A DNA stretch of 64,000 nucleotides. Source: Tunturiibacter empetritectus (GTDB lineage: Bacteria; Acidobacteriota; Terriglobia; Terriglobales; Acidobacteriaceae). The stretch is from assembly GCF_013410875.1 (NCBI RefSeq), contig NZ_JACCCU010000002.1, forward strand, positions 620,001 to 684,000, written 5' to 3'. Below, one piece after another: positions 10,701 through 19,885 of this stretch; the first letter of the stretch is position 1, and each line of letters begins with the position of its first letter. The position numbers and the translations under genes were made by a program. The notes beneath the pieces are model-generated. The model was given only the letters and a program-made list of their open reading frames with translations, was not told where the DNA came from and did not search any database.

Positions 10701-11672
10701 ATGGCCCGTTATCTCATCACCGGAATCGCAGGCTTCATCGGCTCATCCATGGCCCACGCTCTCGTCGAACAGGGACACGACGTACGCGGCATCGACAACC
10801 TCTCCACCGGCGACCTCAACAACCTCGCCGACATCCGACACGCCATCGACTTTCAGCAGCTGGACCTCCAGGACGCCGCCGGCATGAAGTCCGCCTGTGA
10901 AGGCATCGACTACATTCTCCACCAGGGAGCCCTCGCCTCGGTCCCGCGTTCCGTCAAAGATCCCCTCGCCTCACATGAATCCAACATCAACGGCACGCTG
11001 AACCTCCTCATCGCAGCGCGCGACGCCAAGGTTCGCCGCATCGTTTACGCGGCCTCTTCCTCAGCCTACGGCGACCAGCCTACCCAGCCCAAACAGGAGG
11101 ATATGCTCCCCCGGCCGCTCTCGCCCTACGCCGTTCAGAAGCTCACCTGCGAGTACTACATCCAGTCCTTCTACCGAGCCTACGGCCTCGAAGGAGTCTG
11201 CCTCCGTTACTTCAACATCTTCGGCCCCCGCCAGGCTGCCGACTCGCCCTACTCCGGCGTCATCGCCCAGTTCACCTTCAAGATGATGGAAGGCATCACC
11301 CCCACCATCTTCGGCGACGGCCTCACCAGCCGCGACTTCAACTACGTCGACAACGCCGTCAGTGCCAACCTCCTCGCCTGCCTCGCGCCCAGCGAAGTAG
11401 CCACAGGCCGCGTCTTCAACATCGGCACCGGCAAAAGCCACACCCTCAACGAGGTCTACGCCACCATCGCCGAACATCTCGGCTTCACCGCCCAGCCAAT
11501 CTACGGCCCCCCAAGAGCAGGCGACATCCAGCACTCACTGGCCGACATCACCCGCGCCACCGCCGAGCTGGGCTATCAACCCAAAGCCCACTTCCACGAA
11601 GGCCTCAAGAAGACCGTCGCCTGGTACCTCGAAGAGAAGCAGAAAAAGGAAGTTACAGCGCTCAAAGCCTGA
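10701..11672 (+). CDS. NAD-dependent sugar-nucleotide epimerase (UDP-GlcNAc/UDP-glucose 4-epimerase type)
   Basis: Short-chain dehydrogenase of the extended epimerase/dehydratase family, 323 residues. The start at 10701 follows GGAGG by four bases; another ATG immediately precedes it at 10698. Motifs: GIAGFIG (residues 8-14) for NAD binding, SSSAYG at 119-124, and catalytic YAVQK (Tyr143, Lys147). It most resembles C4 epimerases such as WbpP/TviC/GalE. Together with the divergent UDP-HexNAc dehydrogenase it would give a UDP-HexNAc uronate for exopolysaccharide or O-antigen. Substrate preference is inference. Confidence 0.85.
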   Translation: MARYLITGIAGFIGSSMAHALVEQGHDVRGIDNLSTGDLNNLADIRHAIDFQQLDLQDAAGMKSACEGIDYILHQGALASVPRSVKDPLASHESNINGTLNLLIAARDAKVRRIVYAASSSAYGDQPTQPKQEDMLPRPLSPYAVQKLTCEYYIQSFYRAYGLEGVCLRYFNIFGPRQAADSPYSGVIAQFTFKMMEGITPTIFGDGLTSRDFNYVDNAVSANLLACLAPSEVATGRVFNIGTGKSHTLNEVYATIAEHLGFTAQPIYGPPRAGDIQHSLADITRATAELGYQPKAHFHEGLKKTVAWYLEEKQKKEVTALKA

Positions 11673-11712
11673 CCTGCGCCTGACTGCAAGAGATCAACTC
11701 AACCCCAGACGA

Positions 11713-11740
11713 AGGGGCCGCCAGCAACCAGGCGGCCCCT
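11713..11740. terminator. GC-rich hairpin between convergent genes
   Basis: GGGGCCGCC (11714-11722) and GGCGGCCCC (11731-11739) form a perfect 9-base-pair stem with an 8-base loop, 41 bases after the epimerase stop and before the convergent PEP-CTERM gene end. There is no good T run on either side, so termination strength is uncertain. Confidence 0.6.
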
Positions 11741-11801
11741 CACGATGACATTCATCTCACCAGTGGCTGCTCCCGCAACCTCCGATCTGGATCAACTCAA
11801 C

Positions 11802-12527
11802 CTACGCGCGCATCCGACGAAACAATGCACCCGCAGAACCGATCAGGCCCGTTCCCAGAAGCAGCAGCGAACTCGGCTCCGGAACCGTGGAGACCTCACC
11901 CGCAAAGTCAACACCGTACTCCGCACCGCCAGCCTGGAGCACTTGAAACGTCAGTTTATTGACGCCGCTCACGAAGTCATTCGCATTAAGCTGGACCAGC
12001 GTAGGATCGCCGATGCAGGTGGGAACGCCGTTCGAGCAATGCGGATATGAGTCTCCCGTCGGCGTGTTCTCCAGGTTCCCGTTTAGAAATACCGCGACCG
12101 TATCGTCCGCATAGATATTCAGATAGCCGCTTGCGTCGGTAGGGTTCTTATCTTCAAGGGTGAACGTACTGGTGAAGAAGTAGTTGCCATTTGGTGTAGT
12201 GAAAAACGAACTCGACTGTGGTCCCGTCGCACCAAAGGAGACCCAGCTCGACTTAGGCAGGGCAGCGCTCCACACCGACCCATCGGAGGCAAGATCCACC
12301 GTAGGGGTGCCTGGCAACTGACCAGACCCGAATCCGTCGTTGAACGAAAAGCCGGGATAGTTGGATTCTCCCAAAACCGAATTGACATTGCCGAAGTTAC
12401 CGCCAGCCGTCACGCCGTCAACGCCATACACGCCATAACTTCCAATTTGAAGAGTGTCGGCAGAGGCGAACGTAGTTGCAACTACGAACACCGCGCCTAA
12501 GGCAGAGAGTTTCGAAAACAGTTTCAT
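11802..12527 (-). CDS. PEP-CTERM sorting-signal protein
   Basis: Secreted protein of 241 residues. Start at 12527 is supported by AGGAGG seven bases upstream; it opens with a signal peptide (MKLFSKLSALGAVFVVATTF, cleavage after ASA). The C-terminus carries VPEPSSLLLLGTGLIGSAGA followed by FRRMRA, the classic PEP-CTERM tripartite signal recognised by an exosortase, which places it at the cell surface or in an exopolysaccharide matrix. The middle part is Gly/Ser/Asn-rich with no catalytic motif seen. No exosortase gene is in this window. Confidence 0.85.
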   Translation of the reverse strand: MKLFSKLSALGAVFVVATTFASADTLQIGSYGVYGVDGVTAGGNFGNVNSVLGESNYPGFSFNDGFGSGQLPGTPTVDLASDGSVWSAALPKSSWVSFGATGPQSSSFFTTPNGNYFFTSTFTLEDKNPTDASGYLNIYADDTVAVFLNGNLENTPTGDSYPHCSNGVPTCIGDPTLVQLNANDFVSGVNKLTFQVLQAGGAEYGVDFAGEVSTVPEPSSLLLLGTGLIGSAGALFRRMRA

Positions 12528-12998
12528 GAAAGGGCCTCCTGAAATTCCGCTTAAAGCGGTTCGATCCTGAACCATGGCTTGCCACGGTCTCGTACATGTG
12601 CGCCTGTCACTACCCTCAATTTGGCTAAGCGAACCGCAGCGGGTCTTGAAGGCAATCATGCAACTCTTGAAGCAGCTTGTTCCCCAAACAAAAACCTTTT
12701 TGAATGAAACAGTTAGAGATTCATCAAGGCTGCAAGGTGCAATAAAATGCACACTTTTAATGCAAATAGGACAAACTTTGCCACTTGACTGCTAAAAATT
12801 GCGCGTCGCCGCAGATGATCAAGACTTTTTTCCCGGATCCTCTGAAAATGAACACCCGCTTCAGTCGATCCGAACCGGCGTCCCCTCTAAATCGCATCTC
12901 AGTACAGAGACCGCTGCAACGTCCTCAATCAGGCAAATTCCATTCGCAAAGTTTTAAAACCAAAGCGCACTTTCAAACCAATGAGGTAAAAGAAAAGA
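12528..12998. other. Divergent intergenic region, no gene
   Basis: A 471-base stretch between the PEP-CTERM gene (minus) and a secreted protein gene (plus). Two inverted repeats are visible: CCGCTT-a-AAGCGG at 12548-12560, just upstream of the PEP-CTERM start, and GTGCA-ataaaa-TGCAC at 12737-12752. They could be regulator sites; no promoter can be assigned with confidence. Confidence 0.35.
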
Positions 12999-13880
12999 AT
13001 GCATCTCACGTCTCCGGCAGCCCGAACCGCCCCACTCTCGGCCAGAATCACCCGGCGCCTCTCGCTCTCCGGATCCCTCCTGCTACTCCTTCTGGCAACA
13101 CCCGTCCTCGCCTTCAGCGCACCCCTTACCGGCACCCCGCTCAATGACGGCTACTACGCCCTATACAACCTCGACTTCAACGTCGCCCACGGACACTTCG
13201 GTCAATGGATGAGCGCTCATCCCGACGACTGCCTCGGCCCTGCCTCCGACGCGGCCGGCTACATCTTCGACGAGTTCAACCGCCTCGGCGTCCTCGACAT
13301 CGAGCTCTTCGCCGACGACAACCGATTCACCTCGCGCACCCGCCCCGCCATCGACCCGGCGATAAAGCAAGGCTTCGAGGATCGCATTAATCAGTCCAAC
13401 CACCTCGCCGATGTCTCCCTCCAGCGCAACCCCGGCGACTCGAACGCGCTCTATTGCAAAGCCGTCACCTCAGGCATGCAGGCTGACTGGGCCTCCTTGA
13501 TCGACCGTCACGAGTATGGCGCCTTCAAATACAGCGAACTAGCCAGCAAGTACGCCAAGCAGGCTCTCGCTGCCAACCCCACCCTCTACGATGCCAACCT
13601 GGCCGTAGGCATCGAAAACTACATGCTCAGCCTTAAAGCTGCTCCCATCCGCTGGTTCCTCGGCATGGCCGGAGCAGGCACCAACAAGGCCGAAGGCGTC
13701 CGCCTCCTCAAACTCACCGCCGAACGAGGTCACTATCTCGCTCCCTTCGCCCGCCTCATGCTCGCCGTCGGAGAGCTTCGCGATGGCCGCACCCAGTCCG
13801 GCAAACAGATCCTGATCGGCCTCTCCCAGGAGTTCCCAAAAAACACCCTCTACCAGCGCCAGATCGGCCGCCTTCATTAG
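12999..13880 (+). CDS. Exported helical (TPR-like) protein of unknown function
   Basis: 293 residues. A basic N-terminus and hydrophobic segment (LSLSGSLLLLLLATPVLAF) make a signal peptide with cleavage near residue 42. The mature part is alpha-helical with TPR-like spacing (for example NPTLYDANLAVGIENYML), which suggests a periplasmic scaffold or binding protein. GAGGT lies about eleven bases before the start. It lies 161 bases upstream of a type III polyketide synthase on the same strand and may be expressed with it. No catalytic residues are recognised. Confidence 0.7.
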   Translation: MHLTSPAARTAPLSARITRRLSLSGSLLLLLLATPVLAFSAPLTGTPLNDGYYALYNLDFNVAHGHFGQWMSAHPDDCLGPASDAAGYIFDEFNRLGVLDIELFADDNRFTSRTRPAIDPAIKQGFEDRINQSNHLADVSLQRNPGDSNALYCKAVTSGMQADWASLIDRHEYGAFKYSELASKYAKQALAANPTLYDANLAVGIENYMLSLKAAPIRWFLGMAGAGTNKAEGVRLLKLTAERGHYLAPFARLMLAVGELRDGRTQSGKQILIGLSQEFPKNTLYQRQIGRLH

Positions 13881-14041
13881 CCTCCCGCCGAAATTCAACA
13901 CTGAACCTCACTCAGCGTGTACCTTTAACCCATCGCTCCATCCCACGCCTCCAGAGACGATCGCAGGCTGCATTATTAACTTCCACGCACCATGAACGAA
14001 ACGCAGCTCAATTTACGTCACCACAAAGGGTTCTCATAAGC

Positions 14042-15118
14042 ATGCGCATTGCATCTGTCGGCACGGCCTATCCACCTCACCGCTACTCCCAGGCACAAAT
14101 CTCAGAAGCACTTACCGCGCGCTGGCAGGACCGCATGGAAGAGCCCCGGCTCATCAACCGGCTCTTCGTCAACTGCGGGGTGGACTTTCGCAACCTGGTC
14201 TTCCCCCTCGACGTCTATGAGAACCTCTCCGGCTTCGGCCCCACCAACGACGCCTGGATCGTCGCCGCCGTTGAGCTTGGCGAAAAAGCCATCGACACCG
14301 CGCTCGCCCGCGTAGGACTCACCCCAACCGACATCTCCGCCATCTTCTTCGCCTCGGTCACCGGCATCGCCAGCCCCACCATCGACGCCCGCCTCATCAA
14401 CCGCATGCCCTTCCCCACCAGCATCAAGCGCACGCCCATCTTCGGCCTCGGCTGCGTCGCTGGCGCCGCTGGCATCTCCCGCGCCTCCGACTACGTCCGC
14501 GCCTTCCCTAACCAGTACGCCCTGCTACTCTCCGTCGAGCTCTGCTCCCTCACCTGGCAGGACAACGACCAGTCCATCGCAAACCTCATCTCCTGCGGCC
14601 TCTTTGGCGACGGAGCCGCCGCCGTCATCATCGCAGGCAGCGAAACCGCACTCGCCAAGCGCACCTGCCCCACCTGCATCTCCGGCCCCAAGATCCTCGA
14701 CACCCGCTCAACCTTCTACCGGCACACCGAACACATCATGGGCTGGGACATCGGCGATATGGGCTTCAAAATCGTCCTCTCCCCCGACGTCCCCAAGGTC
14801 GTCAACGAGCATCTCCGCGGCAACGTTGAATCCTTTCTCACCGACAACGGTCTAACCCTCGATGACATCTCGAGCTACATCTTCCACTCCGGCGGCCCCA
14901 AAGTCCTCGAAGCTATGGAGACCACCCTCAACCTCCCCGACAACGCCCTCGAGCCCTCGTGGCGCAGTCTCCGCGAGGTCGGCAATCTCTCCGCAGCCTC
15001 GGTCCTTGCCGTACTCGAAGACGTACTCGTCAACGCCCCCGGCAAGCCCGGCACCTACAGCATCCTCGCTGCCATGGGGCCAGCCTTCTGTTCCGAGCTC
15101 GTTCTCCTGCAGTGGTAG
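14042..15118 (+). CDS. Type III polyketide synthase (chalcone/stilbene synthase family)
   Basis: 358 residues, the usual length of bacterial type III PKS. The catalytic triad is visible: Cys138 in FGLGCVAGAAG, His282 in FHSGGPK and Asn315 in GNLSAAS. Such enzymes extend an acyl-CoA or acyl-ACP starter with malonyl-CoA and cyclise it to alkylpyrones or alkylresorcinols without a carrier protein of their own. The next two genes encode a FAD oxidoreductase and an acyl carrier protein, suggesting a fatty-acyl starter and later tailoring; the product is inferred, not shown. Spacing to the next gene is 45 bases, consistent with an operon. Confidence 0.93.
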   Translation: MRIASVGTAYPPHRYSQAQISEALTARWQDRMEEPRLINRLFVNCGVDFRNLVFPLDVYENLSGFGPTNDAWIVAAVELGEKAIDTALARVGLTPTDISAIFFASVTGIASPTIDARLINRMPFPTSIKRTPIFGLGCVAGAAGISRASDYVRAFPNQYALLLSVELCSLTWQDNDQSIANLISCGLFGDGAAAVIIAGSETALAKRTCPTCISGPKILDTRSTFYRHTEHIMGWDIGDMGFKIVLSPDVPKVVNEHLRGNVESFLTDNGLTLDDISSYIFHSGGPKVLEAMETTLNLPDNALEPSWRSLREVGNLSAASVLAVLEDVLVNAPGKPGTYSILAAMGPAFCSELVLLQW

Positions 15119-15163
15119 CAGCAGCCTCTGCAGCGCACTAGACAAACCTGAAAGAAATTCCCA

Positions 15164-16357
15164 ATGAACCTCCGCAACGGTCGATCCGCCGCGGAGGTTC
15201 TCATCGTTGGCGCAGGCCCAGCTGGCCTCGCTGCCGCCATCGCCTCTGCCACCAGCGACCTCCAGGTCGAAGTCCTCGACGCCAGGCAGCCGCCCATCGA
15301 CAAGGCCTGCGGCGAAGGTCTCATGCCAGATGCCCTCGATTCCCTCGAAGCCCTCGGCTTCCACCTCAATCGTGGTCTGTGCAACACCGAGAACTACCTC
15401 CTCAGCGGCATCCGCTTCCTCAACGAGCATCCCAGTAACAACCATCCCAATCACGAGCACCCCAACCGCACACCCACCACCGCCGAAGCCACCTTCCCCG
15501 CCAATCCCGGCCGAGGCATCCGCCGTACCGTCCTCCACCAGCTTCTGCTCGATCGCGCCCTCTCGCTCGGCGTCCGTTTTCACTGGGACAACTCCGTCCA
15601 AAGCATCGAGCCCGCCTCCATCGGCCACCTCGTCCACACCAACCGTCAAACCCTTCGCACCCGCTACCTCATCGGCGCCGACGGCCATCACTCCCGCATC
15701 GCCGCCTGGGCCGGCCTCACCGCCGCCACCGTCCACTCCAGCCGCATCGGCCTCCGACAGCACTACGCCATCGCCCCCTGGACCAACTTCGTCGAAGTCT
15801 ACTGGAGCAACCACGGTCAGGCCTACGTTACCCCAACCTCCTCCACCGAGGTCTGCGTCGCCTTCATCTCCAATAAAAAAATCCCCAGCCCCCATCTGGC
15901 CCTCGCCCACTATCCCACCCTGCAACGCCACCTCGCAGCAGCCACTCCCAGCAGCGCGCCGCGCGGCTCCATCACCCAGGGGCGCTCCCTCCGCCGAGTC
16001 ACCGCAAACAACATCTCTCTCCTTGGCGACGCCTCAGGCTCCGTCGATGCCGTCACCGGCGAAGGCCTCGCCCTCTGCTTCCGTCAGGCCCTCGCGCTCG
16101 CCCGTGCCCTCAACGCCGACGACCTCGACTCCTACCAGCATGCCCACAGCCGCATCCAGCTCGCACCCAGCCTCATGTCCCGCTGCCTGCTTCAAATGGA
16201 TCGATCCCCTCGCCTCCGTGCCCGGGTCCTCAACACCTTCGAACGCTATCCCATCCTCTTCCAGCGTCTCCTCGAGGTCCACATCGACCACCGCGCCTGC
16301 ATCTTCCCAGGTATTGACGAACTACTGGCAACCGGATTACACCTGCTGACAAGCTAA
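15164..16357 (+). CDS. FAD-dependent oxidoreductase, geranylgeranyl-reductase/monooxygenase-like
   Basis: 397 residues. N-terminal dinucleotide-binding motif VLIVGAGPAGLAAAIA (from about residue 13), a second FAD contact GDASGSVDAVTGEGLALC around residue 290, and overall length match the geranylgeranyl reductase/PheA-TfdB monooxygenase superfamily. Genes of this type commonly follow type III PKS genes in bacteria and are thought to hydroxylate or reduce the resorcinol/pyrone product. Same strand and 45 bases behind the PKS. The exact reaction is not determinable here. Confidence 0.85.
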   Translation: MNLRNGRSAAEVLIVGAGPAGLAAAIASATSDLQVEVLDARQPPIDKACGEGLMPDALDSLEALGFHLNRGLCNTENYLLSGIRFLNEHPSNNHPNHEHPNRTPTTAEATFPANPGRGIRRTVLHQLLLDRALSLGVRFHWDNSVQSIEPASIGHLVHTNRQTLRTRYLIGADGHHSRIAAWAGLTAATVHSSRIGLRQHYAIAPWTNFVEVYWSNHGQAYVTPTSSTEVCVAFISNKKIPSPHLALAHYPTLQRHLAAATPSSAPRGSITQGRSLRRVTANNISLLGDASGSVDAVTGEGLALCFRQALALARALNADDLDSYQHAHSRIQLAPSLMSRCLLQMDRSPRLRARVLNTFERYPILFQRLLEVHIDHRACIFPGIDELLATGLHLLTS

Positions 16358-16445
16358 ACTAGACCTGGGCGGCAGCCCCAATGAACTTTACAGCGGCACT
16401 CGCCTCACTGTAAGTTCAGGCTATCCCCGAGGACGCCGGAGTTCC

Positions 16446-16703
16446 ATGACTGATATCGCCACACGCTGCATTGACATCATCGCAAAATCCAAGAGCATCC
16501 CCGCGGACTCCATCTCCCTCACCAACACCTTCGACGAGCTCAACATCGACTCCCTCGATAAGATCAACATCTCCTTTGAGGTCGAAGAGGCCTTCAACAT
16601 CGAGATCCCCGACGAAGCCCTCAGCACCCTCCGCACCGTAGGCGACATGGTCGAAGGCGTCGCCAAGCTCACCACCGCCCCAGCCCACATCACCACCCAC
16701 TGA
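16446..16703 (+). CDS. Acyl carrier protein
   Basis: 85 residues, acidic. The phosphopantetheine attachment motif is seen as NIDSLDKINISFEVEE, with Ser of DSL at about residue 36. A second helix with FNIEIPDE and a C-terminal V(G)DMVE stretch agree with the ACP fold. GGAG precedes the ATG. It follows the FAD oxidoreductase by 88 bases and lies close to a type III PKS and two ketosynthases, so it is more likely a dedicated carrier for this locus than the housekeeping AcpP, which is usually next to fabD/fabG/fabF. Confidence 0.88.
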   Translation: MTDIATRCIDIIAKSKSIPADSISLTNTFDELNIDSLDKINISFEVEEAFNIEIPDEALSTLRTVGDMVEGVAKLTTAPAHITTH

Positions 16704-16758
16704 ACACCCTGCCTCCTCGAACACCCTCGGTCCCCCACGCCGTGTATCATTCGCTCGT

Positions 16759-18204
16759 ATGTATGTAGGCGACCCTCAACTGACAGCCAGTCAGGTTCTG
16801 CGGACCTTTCATCACGACGAGCTCTACCTCTTCCTCGGCGCCGCCTTCACCGCCGTCGGTCTCGTCTCGATAGCCTTCGCCTTCCTAGGCCGCAAGTTCG
16901 ACGCCATGCTCTTCTGGCTCGCTCTCTTCGCCATCTTCTACGGTCAAAGACTCTGGCTCCAGCTCGGCCTCCTCGCCCTCATCATCCCTCCGTCGCACTT
17001 CTTCGACGACCTCCGCGCCATCGGCAACTATCTGGTCCCCATCCCCGGATTCTTCTACTTCGAAGCGGCAGGCTTCCTCGGCCGGTCTGGCCGCAAGATC
17101 ATCCTCGCTCTCACTGCCGTCTTCCTGGGTCTTGCCGTCGCGACGATGGTATTCGGTCTAAGACCCGCCATTCAGACGACCAACAACCTGGTCGTCATCG
17201 CAAGCTTATTTGCCCTCATCATCCAATCACTCACACGAAAGCAGACAGACAGAGACTTCGTCATCGCTCGCCGCGGCCTCTTCGTCTTCGTTCTCTTCGC
17301 CCTCTTCGATAACATCGGCGGAGCCCTCGGACACCGTGTGTTCATAGAACCGATCGGCTTCACCATCTTCCTTTCCATCCTCGGCTACGTAGCCGCAAAG
17401 CGCGGCCTCCAACGCGACCAGCAGTTCAGCGAGCTACAAAAAGAACTCGACATCGCCCGGCGAATCCAGACCTCGATTCTCCCCCCGGCCTATCCCCAGT
17501 CCGCCCACTTCCACGTCGCCGCCCGCTACGTCCCCATGACCGCCGTCGCCGGAGACTTCTACGACTTCCTCGTAGCCGATCAAACCCAGGCCGGCCTCCT
17601 CATCGCCGACGTCTCCGGCCACGGCGTCCCCGCCGCCCTCATCGCCTCCATGGTCAAACTCGCCGCCACCTCCCAGCGCGCCAACGCCGCCGATCCCGCC
17701 CTTCTCCTCGCCGGAATGAACTCCGTCCTCTGCGGCAACACGCAGGATCAGTTCGTCACCGCCGCCTACGTCTATCTCGACGCCGCATCCTCCACCCTGC
17801 GCTACTCCGCCGCCGCGCACCCGCCCATGTTGTTACTGCGTGAAGGAAGCGTGATCGAGCTCACGGAAAACGGCCTCATGCTCGCAGCGTTTACCTTCGC
17901 AACTTACACGACCGCCGAACATGCACTTCAATCCAACGACCGCCTCCTCCTTTACACCGACGGCATCCTCGAAGCCACCAACGCCCAGGGAGAAGAGTTC
18001 GGATCTGGCCGCCTCCACACCCTACTCAAAGAGGCCGCCGGCCTCAGCGCCGAAGCCGCCGCCGCCAGCATCCTCTCCTCGCTCGAACGCTGGTCCTCCA
18101 AATCCCAGAACGACGACCTCACCCTCCTCGTCTGCGACTACTTCTCTGGTAAGAGATCGGTCTTGCCAGACGGGCCCACTACGCGTGGGGCGGTCACTTC
18201 GTGA
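16759..18204 (+). CDS. Membrane-anchored PP2C/SpoIIE-type serine phosphatase (RsbU-like)
   Basis: 481 residues. Residues 20-215 contain about six or seven hydrophobic segments, followed by a helical linker (QFSELQKELDIARRIQTSIL) and a SpoIIE-like PP2C domain from about 245. Metal-binding Asp are visible in VAGDFYDF (Asp266) and IADVSGHG (Asp284), with LLLYTDGI and NDDLTLLV near the end. It would dephosphorylate an anti-sigma-factor antagonist, such as the STAS protein at 40997, in response to a membrane signal; the pairing is inference. The last 17 residues (from base 18151) are encoded by an arm of an inverted-repeat element, so the natural end has probably been replaced. Confidence 0.86.
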   Translation: MYVGDPQLTASQVLRTFHHDELYLFLGAAFTAVGLVSIAFAFLGRKFDAMLFWLALFAIFYGQRLWLQLGLLALIIPPSHFFDDLRAIGNYLVPIPGFFYFEAAGFLGRSGRKIILALTAVFLGLAVATMVFGLRPAIQTTNNLVVIASLFALIIQSLTRKQTDRDFVIARRGLFVFVLFALFDNIGGALGHRVFIEPIGFTIFLSILGYVAAKRGLQRDQQFSELQKELDIARRIQTSILPPAYPQSAHFHVAARYVPMTAVAGDFYDFLVADQTQAGLLIADVSGHGVPAALIASMVKLAATSQRANAADPALLLAGMNSVLCGNTQDQFVTAAYVYLDAASSTLRYSAAAHPPMLLLREGSVIELTENGLMLAAFTFATYTTAEHALQSNDRLLLYTDGILEATNAQGEEFGSGRLHTLLKEAAGLSAEAAAASILSSLERWSSKSQNDDLTLLVCDYFSGKRSVLPDGPTTRGAVTS

Positions 18205-18361
18205 CGCGTGTACCGGTCCCGGCAGGATGAACCTCGACGGTTCTCCCGTTTGTCGAAATCAACATCCCCCTCCGACCAACGGGAGGACCAGCCGAAGGGG
18301 TATACAAGTCACGAAGTGACCGCCTCCCGCGCAGGGAGCCCGTCCGGCAGGACCGATCTTT
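18151..18361. repeat. Long imperfect inverted repeat (MITE/BIME-like element)
   Basis: The arm at 18155-18205 and the arm at 18308-18358 are reverse complements at 44 of 51 positions by my count; both contain GATCGGTC, GACGGGC and CGGTCACTTCGTGAC. The about 100 bases between them also pair in part (CGGTTCTCCCGTT with AACGGGAGGACCAG), so the whole element can fold as one hairpin. It has no gene. The left arm lies inside the 3' end of the phosphatase gene and the right arm stops seven bases before the convergent methyltransferase stop codon. Confidence 0.85.
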
Positions 18362-18368
18362 CCCCGCT

Positions 18369-19274
18369 CTAATCGCGAGAGCGAAACAGCACGATCCAAT
18401 CCATCTCTGGCGCCTTGGCAGCCTCAAGCCACGGCTCTTCCGCAACCACAGCCGTACAAGGCCCATAGGTGCAGATACGGATCCGGCGATTAGCAGCCTC
18501 CTGCCTCAGCAGGTCGAGCACATCTCTCAGGATCGACCCCACAAAAGGAGTGTAAAGATAGAAGACTGTGCCGCGCGAAAGATCCGCCACTCGCGCATCC
18601 TCGCAAAAGAACGTAGCCTTCTTCACATTCAGTCTCTGCGCACACTGCCGCGCACGTTCCACGTAGGCCGCCTCCAACTCAATCCCTACGCTGCTGGCGC
18701 CGGTGCAGATCGAGACCAACAACGGAACATGGCCCATTCCCGAGCCAAGATCCACAACAACATCCTCCGCACCCAGCCCACCCAAACCGATCAGATCGCC
18801 GCCGATCAGGTCAAAGATATGCCGCGCCGGAGTGGGCTGATAGAACACCATCTCAGGCTCCCTTGCAACATCTCCCGCGTCAGGCTCTTCGAACTGCAAC
18901 ACCCCACTGACCAGCTCATCCAGGGTGTCATAGCCCACACCACTGGCGGCCGCACCGCCCCCTGCCTCTACCGACGAAGCCTGAACCCACCGAAGCAAAG
19001 CCTCAGGCCCACGCCCAAGCTGAATCTCCCCTCGAATGGCTTTGTAGAGTTCACTATTCGCAGCCTCCAGCCTGGCACACACAGCCCTCGCGCGAACAGA
19101 GAGCTCCGCATCCTTCAAACCAACCCCAGGCACTCCTTCAGAAACATCAGGAAGAAAAGCAAGCGAAGCATCAAGCCGGTCCAGCGCCTCCAGACGCTCG
19201 CGAAGCCGATCGGGTTCAAGCAGCGACCTATCCTCTTCCAGCCGCCGCACAAGGCGTTCCAACGCATCCCTCAT
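18369..19274 (-). CDS. SAM-dependent methyltransferase (class I)
   Basis: 301 residues. The SAM-binding motif VVVDLGSGMGHV is at about residues 172-183, followed by GIELEAAYVERARQCA, giving the acidic residue at the end of strand 2. The N-terminal 140 residues are helical and charged, without a recognised domain. The layout resembles DOT1-like or histone-methyltransferase-like bacterial proteins, but the substrate is unknown. It is followed on the same strand upstream by an exported protein gene with 32 bases between them, so the two are probably co-transcribed. Confidence 0.8.
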   Translation of the reverse strand: MRDALERLVRRLEEDRSLLEPDRLRERLEALDRLDASLAFLPDVSEGVPGVGLKDAELSVRARAVCARLEAANSELYKAIRGEIQLGRGPEALLRWVQASSVEAGGGAAASGVGYDTLDELVSGVLQFEEPDAGDVAREPEMVFYQPTPARHIFDLIGGDLIGLGGLGAEDVVVDLGSGMGHVPLLVSICTGASSVGIELEAAYVERARQCAQRLNVKKATFFCEDARVADLSRGTVFYLYTPFVGSILRDVLDLLRQEAANRRIRICTYGPCTAVVAEEPWLEAAKAPEMDWIVLFRSRD

Positions 19275-19306
19275 CGTCTTCCCATTGTGCGCCCGACGCC
19301 AATCCC

Positions 19307-19885
19307 CTACTGCTTCTTCTTCTCGTCACTATCCTTCGGCAGCTCAAGATAAACCAGACCAAAGTGGGTAGCCCCCGGCTGCGATTTGTCGAGGCCAACG
19401 ATCCGGTAACGAAGCGGGGAGCCCGCCCGCAACTCATGATCGCTCGAGGAGTCGTTTACCTGCACATGGCCTCCGTGATCGTCCGAGCACGTAAGCCCAC
19501 TGCGCGTAACCGTCAGAGCGCCGACCGGCTTTCCATGCTCACACTCCAACACCTCCCCATACCGCGACATCGGCTTGCGGTAGAAGGCCAGAACCTGCGC
19601 CGGCGAGTCGTTCGTCACGTAGCTGGCGGCCATCAGCTTGAAGTGAAAGTCTCCGAAGGTCAGTCCCATATCCACCGCGGCATCGTTATCCGCATCTTTT
19701 TTGAACAAGGTCGCGCCTGGATAAGTGGGCAAGCCTACCTCTGCCGCCGTAATGTTCGACTTGGCATGGAGCTCAACGCCTCCATCCGACTTCTGGGCGA
19801 CAAGGCCCTCCGCAATACAAAAGAGCATCGCTGCCAAAACAACCGGCGCGGGAAAGACAGAGAGGCGTGGAAGGCTAATCTGCAT
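19307..19885 (-). CDS. Exported protein of unknown function
   Basis: 192 residues with an N-terminal signal peptide (hydrophobic VFPAPVVLAAMLFCIAEGLV, cleavage near VAQ). The mature part contains LPTYPGATL and later an Asp/His-rich stretch (SDDHGGHVQVNDSSSDH). Segments like PxYPGA followed by SPAQVLAFYRK recur in exported acidobacterial proteins, where the protein is described only as hypothetical. It is the first gene of a probable two-gene unit with the methyltransferase. The C-terminus is Lys-rich (DSDEKKKQ). Confidence 0.7.
   Translation of the reverse strand: MQISLPRLSVFPAPVVLAAMLFCIAEGLVAQKSDGGVELHAKSNITAAEVGLPTYPGATLFKKDADNDAAVDMGLTFGDFHFKLMAASYVTNDSPAQVLAFYRKPMSRYGEVLECEHGKPVGALTVTRSGLTCSDDHGGHVQVNDSSSDHELRAGSPLRYRIVGLDKSQPGATHFGLVYLELPKDSDEKKKQ

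Noticed and set aside
14852-15931. Minus-strand Gly/Val-rich frame over the type III PKS and FAD enzyme
   Set aside because: Shadow; both plus-strand genes have clear catalytic motifs.
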